64,000 bases of DNA from Kutzneria sp. CA-103260 (GTDB taxonomy: Bacteria > Actinomycetota > Actinomycetes > Mycobacteriales > Pseudonocardiaceae): NCBI RefSeq assembly GCF_018263855.1, contig NZ_CP073318.1, positions 10,664,001-10,728,000 on the forward strand. The letters run 5' to 3'. A program made the position numbers and the translations under genes. Shown in pieces: positions 7,915 to 14,805 of the stretch. The notes under the pieces are model-generated. The model was not told the origin of the DNA, ran no database searches, and was given only the letters and a program-made list of their open reading frames with translations. How positions within the stretch are numbered: the stretch's first letter is position 1; each line of letters begins with the position of its first letter.

Positions 7915-9126
7915 GTGGACGTGGTGATCGCGGGCGGCGGCCCGGTCGGCATGACGCTGGCCGTCGAACTGGGGCTGGCCGGCCTGGACGTGCTGGTGCT
8001 GGAGAAGCTGACGCCGCAGCAGCGGCGCGAGGCCGACGGCCCGATGGGCATGCGGGCGATGAATGTGCCCACGGTCGAGCACCTCGACCGGCGTGGCCTG
8101 GGGGCAGCGCTGCGCGAGGCGCAGGAGAAGGCACCCAACCCGTGGGGCAAGGACGGTGACGGCGACTCCGCCGTCGTCGGGCACTTCTCGCTGCTGTTCA
8201 TCCAGAGCCGGTTGCTCGATCAGGAGGACCCGGACATCCGGCGGGTCGGTCGCGCGGTCAACGGCGGCGGCTTCGTGTACCGGGCGGACCTGGTGGAGCT
8301 GCTGGCCGATCGGGCGCGGGAACTCGGGGTCGAGATCCGGCACGGGGCCGAGGTGACCGGCTTCGAGGCTGACGACAACGGCGTGACGATTCATGTTGGT
8401 ACAGAACAGATTCGGGCCGGCTGGCTGGTCGGCTGCGACGGCGCGCACAGCCGGGTGCGCCGCATTGCCGGCATCGACTTTCCCGGTGTGGAGCCGGAAC
8501 AGGTGTCGATCCAGGCCATCGTGGAGCTGGCGGGCGATCTGCCCAGCGAGGGATTCGGCGACGCCGGCTTCTATGTGCACGGCCCGCTACCCGGAGACGC
8601 GCACCTGGTCGGCACCACTGAATACGTTTCCGGTGCGGTGGAACGGGATGTGCCCGTGACGGCCGAGTTGGTGCAGGAAACCCTGCGCAAGATCAGCGGT
8701 CGGCCGGTGACGATCACGCGCCTGCACTACGGCTCCCGTTCCACCGACGCGACCCGCCAGGCGGCGACGTACCGCCAGGGGCGGGTGCTGCTGGCCGGCG
8801 ATGCCGCCCACGTGCACCCGCCCTACGGCGGCCAGGGCATGAACCTCGGCATCGGCGACGCGGCCGATCTCGGCTGGAAGCTCGCCGACACGATTCGCGG
8901 CACCGCGCCGGCGGGGCTGCTCGACACGTATCACGAACAGCGGCATCCGGTCGGGAAGTGGGTGCAGGACTGGGCCATGGCCCAGGTCGCGCTGCTGCGG
9001 CCCGATCCGCGGAGCAGGGCGCTGCGGGCGGTGATGCGAGACCTGCTCGACACCGTGGACGGCGCGACCTACGTGATCAAGAACATCAGCGGCGTCGCGG
9101 CATCCGAGGATTCCTCACGTCGCTGA
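7915..9126 (+). CDS. FAD-dependent class A aromatic/polyketide monooxygenase (PheA/TfdB type), short form
   Basis: A 403-residue flavoprotein hydroxylase. It shows the N-terminal FAD motif VIAGGGPVGMTLAVELGLAG with Glu30-type ribose contact (VLEK), the middle DG motif (GCDGAHSRVR), and GDAAHVHPPYGGQGMNLG at about 294-311. Enzymes of this group use NAD(P)H and O2 to hydroxylate aromatic or polyketide substrates; relatives include rifampicin and tetracycline monooxygenases. It ends shortly after the FAD domain, without the thioredoxin-like C-terminal domain of longer members. GTG 7915 follows AAAGGGGGAGAA. The substrate cannot be told from sequence; self-resistance, catabolism or a tailoring role are all possible. 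Confidence 0.9.
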   Translation: MDVVIAGGGPVGMTLAVELGLAGLDVLVLEKLTPQQRREADGPMGMRAMNVPTVEHLDRRGLGAALREAQEKAPNPWGKDGDGDSAVVGHFSLLFIQSRLLDQEDPDIRRVGRAVNGGGFVYRADLVELLADRARELGVEIRHGAEVTGFEADDNGVTIHVGTEQIRAGWLVGCDGAHSRVRRIAGIDFPGVEPEQVSIQAIVELAGDLPSEGFGDAGFYVHGPLPGDAHLVGTTEYVSGAVERDVPVTAELVQETLRKISGRPVTITRLHYGSRSTDATRQAATYRQGRVLLAGDAAHVHPPYGGQGMNLGIGDAADLGWKLADTIRGTAPAGLLDTYHEQRHPVGKWVQDWAMAQVALLRPDPRSRALRAVMRDLLDTVDGATYVIKNISGVAASEDSSRR

Positions 9127-9142
9127 CCCTCCACCCGGCTTT

Positions 9143-9201
9143 TTCGCCACATGTGGTCCACATGTGGCTTCCAGTGCCACATGTGCGCCACATGTGGCGA
9201 A
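9143..9201. repeat. CCACATGTGG palindromic repeat, copy 1 (bidirectional terminator-like)
   Basis: Two 26-bp arms (9143-9168 and 9176-9201) are inverted copies with two mismatches around a 7-nt spacer, and each arm contains the 10-bp palindrome CCACATGTGG or a near copy. TTTT precedes and AAA follows, so both strands could give a stem followed by U residues. Related copies lie at 52147-52199 and 63572-63626. Confidence 0.8.
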
Positions 9202-9225
9202 AGGGTCACTCGAACGGGTGATAAA

Positions 9226-9279
9226 CACACACGATCCCCGCCCGGCGATGGTCTGGGAGTGGGGCGGGGATCGTGTGTG
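9226..9279. terminator. Strong hairpin between convergent genes
   Basis: Perfect 18-bp arms CACACACGATCCCCGCCC (9226-9243) and GGGCGGGGATCGTGTGTG (9262-9279) with an 18-nt loop. It lies between the monooxygenase (+) and the small minus-strand gene ending at 9391, and is most easily read as a bidirectional terminator. Confidence 0.65.
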
Positions 9280-9390
9280 GTCCGGGTGGCGCGGGGGAGG
9301 GGGCGTACGGGGTGAAGCGCCACCCGGATCGACCACGGACTCGGGGTCCGCGTCGTCTGTGGGGTTTTCTCGAGCGCCGGGGCTGGACCC

Positions 9391-9732
9391 TCAGCCGGCG
9401 CTGCGCAGGTGACGGCGGCCGGCCGGCTGCTCGTCCCTGGTCGTCCGCTGTTCCTCGCGGGTGATCGTCAGGCACAGGTGCGCGGCCAGGTAGGCGCGGC
9501 ACGGCGAGGGCAGCCGCCGGCTGAAGCGGCGGGTGCGGCAGGTGGGACAGCGGCCGTTCTCGTCGGGCTGGTGCTCGTCGAGCAGGGCCTTGAGGGCGGT
9601 CACCATGCGGGGTAGCTCGGCCCGCGCCAGGCCGATCGCGGTACGGTCGTCAGCCTTGGCGGCCAGTCGCATCAGGTCGGACAAATGCTCGTGCAGGGAC
9701 TTGTCGAGTTGACTGAACACGCTGGTGGGCAT
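9391..9732 (-). CDS. Small cytosolic protein with a CxxC motif, unknown function
   Basis: A 113-residue protein that I do not recognise. Residues 1-55 look like an amphipathic helical region (MPTSVFSQLDKSLHEHLSDL onward). A CPTC pair follows in a basic stretch (GRCPTCRTRRFSRRLPSPC), and the tail is Arg-rich. It could bind zinc with further Cys or His residues. It starts 9 bp after the stop of the 72-residue gene upstream, so the two are almost certainly co-transcribed, and both diverge from the XRE/DUF397 pair. This suggests a shared regulatory module, which is inference. Confidence 0.7.
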   Translation of the reverse strand: MPTSVFSQLDKSLHEHLSDLMRLAAKADDRTAIGLARAELPRMVTALKALLDEHQPDENGRCPTCRTRRFSRRLPSPCRAYLAAHLCLTITREEQRTTRDEQPAGRRHLRSAG

Positions 9733-9741
9733 GGGGTCGGG

Positions 9742-9960
9742 TCACCCGGCCCTGTTCACGAGCAGGGCGGTGGCCTCTTCGATGGCGCGCTCGAGGCTCT
9801 TGCGCAGCTGGTTGGCCTCGGCGATGGACAGGGTGGAGGTCTCGGCGGGCGGTGAGATCATGACGATCCGGCCGGGTCCGGACCACACCTGCACCTGCCG
9901 CTTCCGGTCCAGCGCGTCCAGGCAGGCGATGTCCCAACGACGTCCGGTGAACTCGGTCAT
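9742..9960 (-). CDS. Small conserved-looking protein upstream of the CxxC gene
   Basis: A 72-residue protein of unknown function. It begins MTEFTGRRWDIACLDALD, continues with a short beta-rich part (VQVWSGPGRIVMISPPAE) and ends in a helix (ANQLRKSLERAIEEATALLV). ATG 9958-9960 is chosen because GGAAGGACCAAGG lies just upstream; the open frame continues further but without a good ribosome binding site. It is first in a two-gene minus-strand operon and divergent from the XRE regulator by 181 bp, so the XRE protein may control it. Confidence 0.65.
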   Translation of the reverse strand: MTEFTGRRWDIACLDALDRKRQVQVWSGPGRIVMISPPAETSTLSIAEANQLRKSLERAIEEATALLVNRAG

Positions 9961-9995
9961 CCTTGGTCCTTCCACGGTTGGTGGGTGGCATCCGC

Positions 9996-10024
9996 TTGAC
10001 ATCCCCGGAGCGGCGTGTTGGCTA
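9996..10024 (+). promoter_or_regulatory. Candidate promoter toward the XRE gene
   Basis: TTGACA (9996-10001), a 17-bp spacer, then TGGCTA (10019-10024). The -35 box is consensus and the -10 box is weak. It lies 118 bp before the XRE start. Confidence 0.3.
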
Positions 10025-10051
10025 GCAGCCTGCGACCGGGCAACGGTTTTC

Positions 10052-10062
10052 TGCAAGTTGCA
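10052..10062. promoter_or_regulatory. Candidate operator TGCAA-G-TTGCA for the XRE regulator
   Basis: A perfect 5+5 inverted repeat in the shared divergent region, 80 bp before the XRE start. Its position and symmetry suit a dimeric HTH protein; assignment to the neighbouring regulator is inference. Confidence 0.35.
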
Positions 10063-10141
10063 CTACACGATTGGATGACAGGCCTTTGCCGGCCCTCAAG
10101 TCCCGTTCCACACTGAGTTTCGTGCGAAAGGCGGTTGACAG

Positions 10142-10990
10142 GTGACCATGCAACCGAGCCCCACGGTTCGCAAGCGTCGTCTCGCCAGTGAGCTGCGCCG
10201 GCTGCGAGAGGCGGCCGGGCTGACCATCGAGGACGTCGGCGAGAAACTGGAGTGCTCGCCGTCGAAGATCAGTCGCATCGAGACGCTGCGGGTCGGGGTC
10301 ACGCCCCGGGACGTGCGCGACATGCTGCTGCTCTACGGGGTGCCGGAGGAACAGCGCGAGTATCTCGTGCAGATCGCCCGCGAGGCCCGGATCAAGGGTT
10401 GGTGGGAGTCCTTCGGCGACGTCGGCCGCGGAGCCTTCCTCGGCTTCGAGGCCGAGGCGGCGCTCCTGCGCACCTACAACGCGATGCTGGTGCCCGGACT
10501 CGCGCAGAGCGAGGCCTACATCCGGGCCCTGATCGCCGAGGGCGCGCCGGACATGTCGCCGGACGAGGCGGAACGTCGGATCACGATGCGCTTGACGCGC
10601 AAGCGGATCCTGGAGCGCGAGGACCCGCCGCGGGTCTCGTTCGTGCTCGACGAGAGCGTGCTGCGGCGTCCGGTCGGCGGCCCCGACGTGATGCGGACCC
10701 AGCTGGAACACCTGGTGGACCTGTCCACCAGGCCGAACGTCACCTTCCAGGTGATCCCTTTCGCACACCGCTCGTACCCCGGTATGGGCGCGTCATTCGT
10801 GATCATGGAATTCCCCGACCCCGCCGACCGCGACGTGGTCTACGTCGAAGGCACCGTCGACGGGACGTTCCAGGAGAACGCCGATGAGGTCGACTACTAC
10901 TCGATGCTGTGGGGGCATCTGGTCGCCGCGGGGCTGAGCCCCAAGGACTCCGTCGCCTTCATCGAGGACGCGGCCAGTCAATTCGACTAG
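10142..10990 (+). CDS. XRE-family regulator with DUF5753 (WhiJ/Scr1-like)
   Basis: A 282-residue protein. The helix-turn-helix is at about residues 12-70 (LASELRRLREAAGLTIEDVG, then CSPSKISRIE), and the DUF5753 ligand-binding-like domain is at about 100-275 (marked by GLAQSEAYIRALI and FQVIPFAHRSYPGMGASF). This domain pair is typical of actinobacteria and is usually followed by a small DUF397 gene, as here, 58 bp downstream. Streptomyces relatives (WhiJ, Scr1) influence development and antibiotic production, and the pair can behave like an antitoxin/toxin-type switch. GTG 10142 sits seven bases after AAAGGCGG; ATG 10148 is an alternative. Confidence 0.93.
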   Translation: MTMQPSPTVRKRRLASELRRLREAAGLTIEDVGEKLECSPSKISRIETLRVGVTPRDVRDMLLLYGVPEEQREYLVQIAREARIKGWWESFGDVGRGAFLGFEAEAALLRTYNAMLVPGLAQSEAYIRALIAEGAPDMSPDEAERRITMRLTRKRILEREDPPRVSFVLDESVLRRPVGGPDVMRTQLEHLVDLSTRPNVTFQVIPFAHRSYPGMGASFVIMEFPDPADRDVVYVEGTVDGTFQENADEVDYYSMLWGHLVAAGLSPKDSVAFIEDAASQFD

Positions 10991-11048
10991 GCCCCGGCCG
11001 GTCCGTACGGCAGGCGGGCGAGGGGCTGCAACCAAGGAGTGTGCTGTC

Positions 11049-11255
11049 GTGATCGAAACCCAGGCCGACCTGACCTGGCGCAAGAGCAGCTACAGCGGTC
11101 CCCGCGACGTCTGCTGCGTGGAGATCGCCTTCGCCGGGGCGGACACCGCCGTGCGTGACTCCAAGAACCCGGCCGGCGGCTCGCTGCTGGTCGGCGAGTC
11201 GAGCTGGCGGCGCTTCCTGGCCACCGCCAGCAGGGACGGGTTCCGGCGGACCTGA
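11049..11255 (+). CDS. DUF397 small protein, partner of the XRE regulator
   Basis: A 68-residue DUF397 protein with the family hallmark TWRKSSYSG at residues 8-16, then CCVEI, AVRDSKNP and a C-terminal W-x-x-F helix. Such proteins are encoded next to XRE/DUF5753 regulators and probably bind and modulate them (known for Scr2/Scr1 in Streptomyces). GTG 11049 is preceded by AAGGAG at good spacing. A strong hairpin at 11309-11346 ends the unit. Confidence 0.93.
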   Translation: MIETQADLTWRKSSYSGPRDVCCVEIAFAGADTAVRDSKNPAGGSLLVGESSWRRFLATASRDGFRRT

Positions 11256-11308
11256 GCCCGCGCGAGCCGTCGGCGCCGTGGGGGAACCCGACCCGCATCG
11301 GCGCATGG

Positions 11309-11346
11309 GACCGGCCTCGGACGAAGGCGCGCGTCCGAGGCCGGTC
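11309..11346 (+). terminator. Hairpin downstream of the XRE-DUF397 unit
   Basis: Perfect 15-bp arms GACCGGCCTCGGACG (11309-11323) and CGTCCGAGGCCGGTC (11332-11346) with an 8-nt loop. No T-tract. It lies 54 bp past the DUF397 stop. Confidence 0.6.
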
Positions 11347-11353
11347 ACTGGGG

Positions 11354-11419
11354 GACGCGAACCGATCGATGTTCCGCCGCCGCGGGCTGTTGCCCTCTGC
11401 ACATCGATCGGCCCGCGTC
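11354..11419. promoter_or_regulatory. Long imperfect palindrome upstream of the first SARP regulator
   Basis: Arms 11354-11372 and 11401-11419 match over 17 of 19 positions, with a perfect core CCGATCGATGT / ACATCGATCGG, around a 28-nt loop. It is distinct from the preceding terminator hairpin and lies about 150 bp before the SARP start, so it could be a second terminator element or an operator. Confidence 0.35.
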
Positions 11420-11568
11420 GTCTGTGGGGAGCTTGCGGGCTCCGGCTGGTTCCATCGGGTGGAACTGGTAACAATGATTACTGATCCGTCCACACAACCT
11501 CTGGAGTACGTCTGGAGGCCCGATTAGGCTTCGACCGCCGCACCGTGGCGGCATGGAGGGCTGATCGC

Positions 11569-14394
11569 TTGTCAGACGGATCGACCTGGTGGTTCGAGGT
11601 GCTGGGCGCGCTGCGCGCCAGCCGGGACGGCCAGGAGGTGGCGCTGGGGGCGCCCAAGCAGCGGACCGTGTTCGCGGTCCTGGTGCTGGGGCGCAACACA
11701 GTCGTGGGCCGGGACCAGATCATCGACGCGCTGTGGGGCGAACAGGCCCCGAGCAGCGCCGTCAACGTCGTGCACACCTACGTGGCCGGCCTGCGCCGGG
11801 CGCTGGAGCCCAGCCGGGCCAGCCGTGCGCAGGGCGACCTGCTGCGCTCCTCCGGCGACGGCTACCGGTTGAGACTGGACCCGTCGTGGGTGGACCTGGA
11901 CGTGTTCGACACCCGGACCACGGCTGCCGCCCGGCTGCGCGCCGTCGGCGACCTGGCCGGCGCCGCCGAGGAGCTGGACGCTGCCCTGAGGCTCTGGCGC
12001 GGCGACCCGCTGGGCGGGTTGCCGGGCCTGTTCGCCGAGGTGGAGCGCAGCCGGCTGGTGGAGCGGCGGCTCACCGTGATCGAGGAGCGCGCCGACATCC
12101 GGCTGGAGCTGGGCCGCGGCGCCGACGTGGTGGCCGAGCTGAGCCGACTGGTCGCCGAGTACCCGCTGCGGGAACGCCTGTACGGCATGACCATGCGGGC
12201 CCTGTGCCAGACCGGCCGGCAGGCCGAGGCGCTGGCCGCCTACCGCACCGCCCGCCAGGTGCTGATCGACGAGCTGGGCGTGGAGCCGGGGCCGGAGCTG
12301 CAACGCCTGCACCAGTCCGTGCTGGCCGGGGAGGACCTGTCCGGCTCCGAGCAGCGGCCCCAGGTCGTGGTCACCGCGGCCGCGCCCGGGCAGCTGCCGC
12401 CGGACACGGCCACCTTCGTCGGCCGGCAGGACCTGCTGGCCCGGCTGGACGCACTGCGGGCCGAGACGCCCTCGGGCCTGGTGGTGGCGATCACCGGCCC
12501 GGCCGGCGTGGGCAAGACCGCGCTGGCCGTGCACTGGGCGCACCGGGTGCGGGCCGACTTCCCCGACGGCCAGCTGCACGTCGACCTGCACGGCTACGAC
12601 CCGCAGCGGGACCCGTTGGACGCCAACGAGGTGCTGCGGCGCTTCCTGCGGGCGCTGGGGGTGGCCGCCGGTGAGGTGCCGTCCACCGTTGACGAGCGCG
12701 CGGCGCTGTTCCGGACCATGGTCTCGGACCGCCGAATGATCGTCATGTTGGACAACGCCCGCAACTCCGACGAGCTGATGCCGCTGCTGGCCGGCTCCGG
12801 CTGCTGCGTGCTGGTGACCAGCCGGCGGCGGCTGGACGGGCTGGTCGCACACGCCGACGCCAAGCTGCTCGACGTCGACATGCTCAACGACGACGAGGCC
12901 GTGAACCTGCTCGGCCGGATCGCCGGCAGCGCCCGCCTGCGGGAGGAGCCGGCCCAGGTGGCGCGGCTGGCCTCGCTGTGCGACCGCCTGCCGCTGGCGC
13001 TGCGCATCGCCGCCGCGCGGCTGGCCGTCGCGCCACGACAGCCCGTGGCCGCGCTCGTCTCCGAGCTCGACGACGAGCAGGGGCGCTTGGCGGCGCTCGG
13101 GTTGGAGGGCGGCGCGAGTGCCGTGCGGTCGGCGTTCGACGCCTCACGCCGCGCGCTGCCGCCGTTGCCCGCGCGGCTGCTGGCGCTGCTGGGCATGCAC
13201 CCCGGTCACGACATCACCCCGCACATGGTCGCCGCGCTGGCCGAGGTCCGGCTGTGCGACGCCCTGCGCGCGTTGGACTCGTTGGAGGCCGCGCACCTGC
13301 TCACGGTGGTCGAGCTCGGCCGGTACCTGCCGCACGACCTCGTACGGGCCTACAGCGTGACCCTGGCCGGCGAGGAGCTCAGCGAAGACGAGCAACGGGC
13401 CGTGGCCGGCCGGATGCTCGACTACTACCTGTACTGCGCCGACCTGGCCGACGGCCTGCTGCCGATCACCCGTGGCACCGTGGAGATATCGCCTTCGTCG
13501 GTGCCGGCGGAGATCCCCGTGATCGATTCCGCCGCCACCGCCATGGCGTGGCTGGAGGCCGAGCGGGTCAACCTGTTGGCCGTCGCCGCGTACGCCGTCA
13601 CGCACGACTGGCCGGTGCACGCGTGGCAGCTGCCGTACACGCTGAGCCGACTGTGCTGGCTGCTGGCCGACCGCGACTCGTGGCTGGCCACGCACGAGGC
13701 CGCCACGCCCGTGGTGCGGCGGTTGAAGGATCCGCTGGCGCAGTTCGTCACCCTGCACAACCTCGGCGTCGCGCTGACCCTGCACGAGCGCTACGACGAA
13801 GCCCTCGACGCCGAGCGGGAAGCGCTTTCCGTGAGCCGGCGGCAGGGGCACGGCGAGTGGCAGGCGCGGGCGTACACCTCGATCGCCAACATCCTCCAGT
13901 CCACCGGCCGGGCCCACGAGGCCGAGGCCCAGTACCTGCGGGCGGCCGAGATCAGCAAGCGCACCGGCGCCCAGTTCGCCGAGGCCAACAACCTGCACAA
14001 CCTGGCCGTGCTGTACGCGGGGGAGCGCCGGCACACCGACGCCGTGCAGCAGGTCACCGCCGCGCTGGCGATCTACCGCGAGCTCGGCGACGCCGTCGGC
14101 GAGACCGCCGGGCTCAGCGACCTGGTGTCCTCCCTGCTCGCCCTCGGGCAGGGGACGGATGCCCTCGTCGCGGCCAAGCGGTCGCTGGAGGTGGCCGTCG
14201 AGGCCAGCAGCGTCTACCACCAGGGCATCGCCCACGACCGCATCGCCCAGGCGCTCGACTTCCTCGGCGACCAGTCGGCCCTGCCGCACTGGCAGCGCTC
14301 CCTGTCCGTGCTCACCGACCTCGGCGCCCCCGAGGCGGACGCCGTCCGCGCCCGCCTGGCCCGCGCCCGGGTCTCCGTCCGCACCCCCGCCTGA
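11569..14394 (+). CDS. AfsR-like SARP transcriptional regulator with NB-ARC and TPR domains (first copy)
   Basis: A large regulator of about 941 residues. The winged helix (about 5-100, VALGAPKQRTVFAVLVLG onward) and bacterial transcriptional activator domain (about 105-250) are of SARP type. An NB-ARC ATPase follows (P-loop GPAGVGKT near 310, LDNARN near 391, LVTSRRR), then TPR-type helical repeats to the end. Such proteins activate secondary-metabolite or stress genes through direct repeats near promoters. TTG 11569 is chosen because GGAGGG ends eight bases earlier; GTG 11545 is the longer alternative. No biosynthetic cluster is adjacent, so the targets are unknown. Confidence 0.92.
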   Translation: MSDGSTWWFEVLGALRASRDGQEVALGAPKQRTVFAVLVLGRNTVVGRDQIIDALWGEQAPSSAVNVVHTYVAGLRRALEPSRASRAQGDLLRSSGDGYRLRLDPSWVDLDVFDTRTTAAARLRAVGDLAGAAEELDAALRLWRGDPLGGLPGLFAEVERSRLVERRLTVIEERADIRLELGRGADVVAELSRLVAEYPLRERLYGMTMRALCQTGRQAEALAAYRTARQVLIDELGVEPGPELQRLHQSVLAGEDLSGSEQRPQVVVTAAAPGQLPPDTATFVGRQDLLARLDALRAETPSGLVVAITGPAGVGKTALAVHWAHRVRADFPDGQLHVDLHGYDPQRDPLDANEVLRRFLRALGVAAGEVPSTVDERAALFRTMVSDRRMIVMLDNARNSDELMPLLAGSGCCVLVTSRRRLDGLVAHADAKLLDVDMLNDDEAVNLLGRIAGSARLREEPAQVARLASLCDRLPLALRIAAARLAVAPRQPVAALVSELDDEQGRLAALGLEGGASAVRSAFDASRRALPPLPARLLALLGMHPGHDITPHMVAALAEVRLCDALRALDSLEAAHLLTVVELGRYLPHDLVRAYSVTLAGEELSEDEQRAVAGRMLDYYLYCADLADGLLPITRGTVEISPSSVPAEIPVIDSAATAMAWLEAERVNLLAVAAYAVTHDWPVHAWQLPYTLSRLCWLLADRDSWLATHEAATPVVRRLKDPLAQFVTLHNLGVALTLHERYDEALDAEREALSVSRRQGHGEWQARAYTSIANILQSTGRAHEAEAQYLRAAEISKRTGAQFAEANNLHNLAVLYAGERRHTDAVQQVTAALAIYRELGDAVGETAGLSDLVSSLLALGQGTDALVAAKRSLEVAVEASSVYHQGIAHDRIAQALDFLGDQSALPHWQRSLSVLTDLGAPEADAVRARLARARVSVRTPA

Positions 14395-14399
14395 ACCCT

Positions 14400-14475
14400 C
14401 GCGAGTCCCGCTCTCGATCAACCATGTGTCGAGTTCCGGAACTCGACATTCAGTTGCCTGAGAGCGGGACTCGCG
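14400..14475 (-). repeat. 76-bp interspersed palindromic element, copy 2 (inverted)
   Basis: Outer arms at 14400-14415 and 14460-14475 are identical to those at 4575-4650, and the total length is the same. The inner palindrome is TCGAGTTCCGGAACTCGA (14429-14446). The asymmetric inner sequence matches copy 1 only after reverse complementation, so the copies are in opposite orientation. It starts 5 bp after the SARP stop. Confidence 0.85.
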
Positions 14476-14614
14476 AGTGATGCTGAGGGGCCTTACTCGG
14501 CCCTCAGGCTGTCTTGGCCCGGCCAGGTAAGGGGGCGGGTAGGTGTTCGCCCGATGTCGGCCGCGCACCCTCAGGACGAATCTCCTTCTCGTCGGAAACG
14601 CTGAGGAGGAAACG

Positions 14615-14794
14615 ATGTTGGAGTTCAGTGCCCCCGAGTCGCTGCGGGCCGAGATCGAGTACCGGCAGGCGCGGGCCCGTGAGCTGGCTCAGCCGGTGTC
14701 GGCGAAGGAGTCCCCGACCTGGCTGTCGCGGCTGTTCCACTGGCACGAGTCGAGTGACGGGCATGACGGGAAAGCCGCCCACCGAGCCGCCTGA
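14615..14794 (+). CDS. Small protein directly upstream of the LAL regulator, unknown function
   Basis: A 59-residue protein starting MLEFSAPESLRAEIEYRQAR, predicted mostly helical and charged, with no signal peptide or known motif. GAGGAGGA lies four bases before ATG 14615, a very strong ribosome binding site, which supports real translation. The stop is only 11 bp before the LAL-type regulator, so the two are probably co-transcribed. It could be a modulator of that regulator, but nothing in the sequence proves this. Confidence 0.65.
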   Translation: MLEFSAPESLRAEIEYRQARARELAQPVSAKESPTWLSRLFHWHESSDGHDGKAAHRAA

Positions 14795-14805
14795 GGTGTG
14801 CGAAT

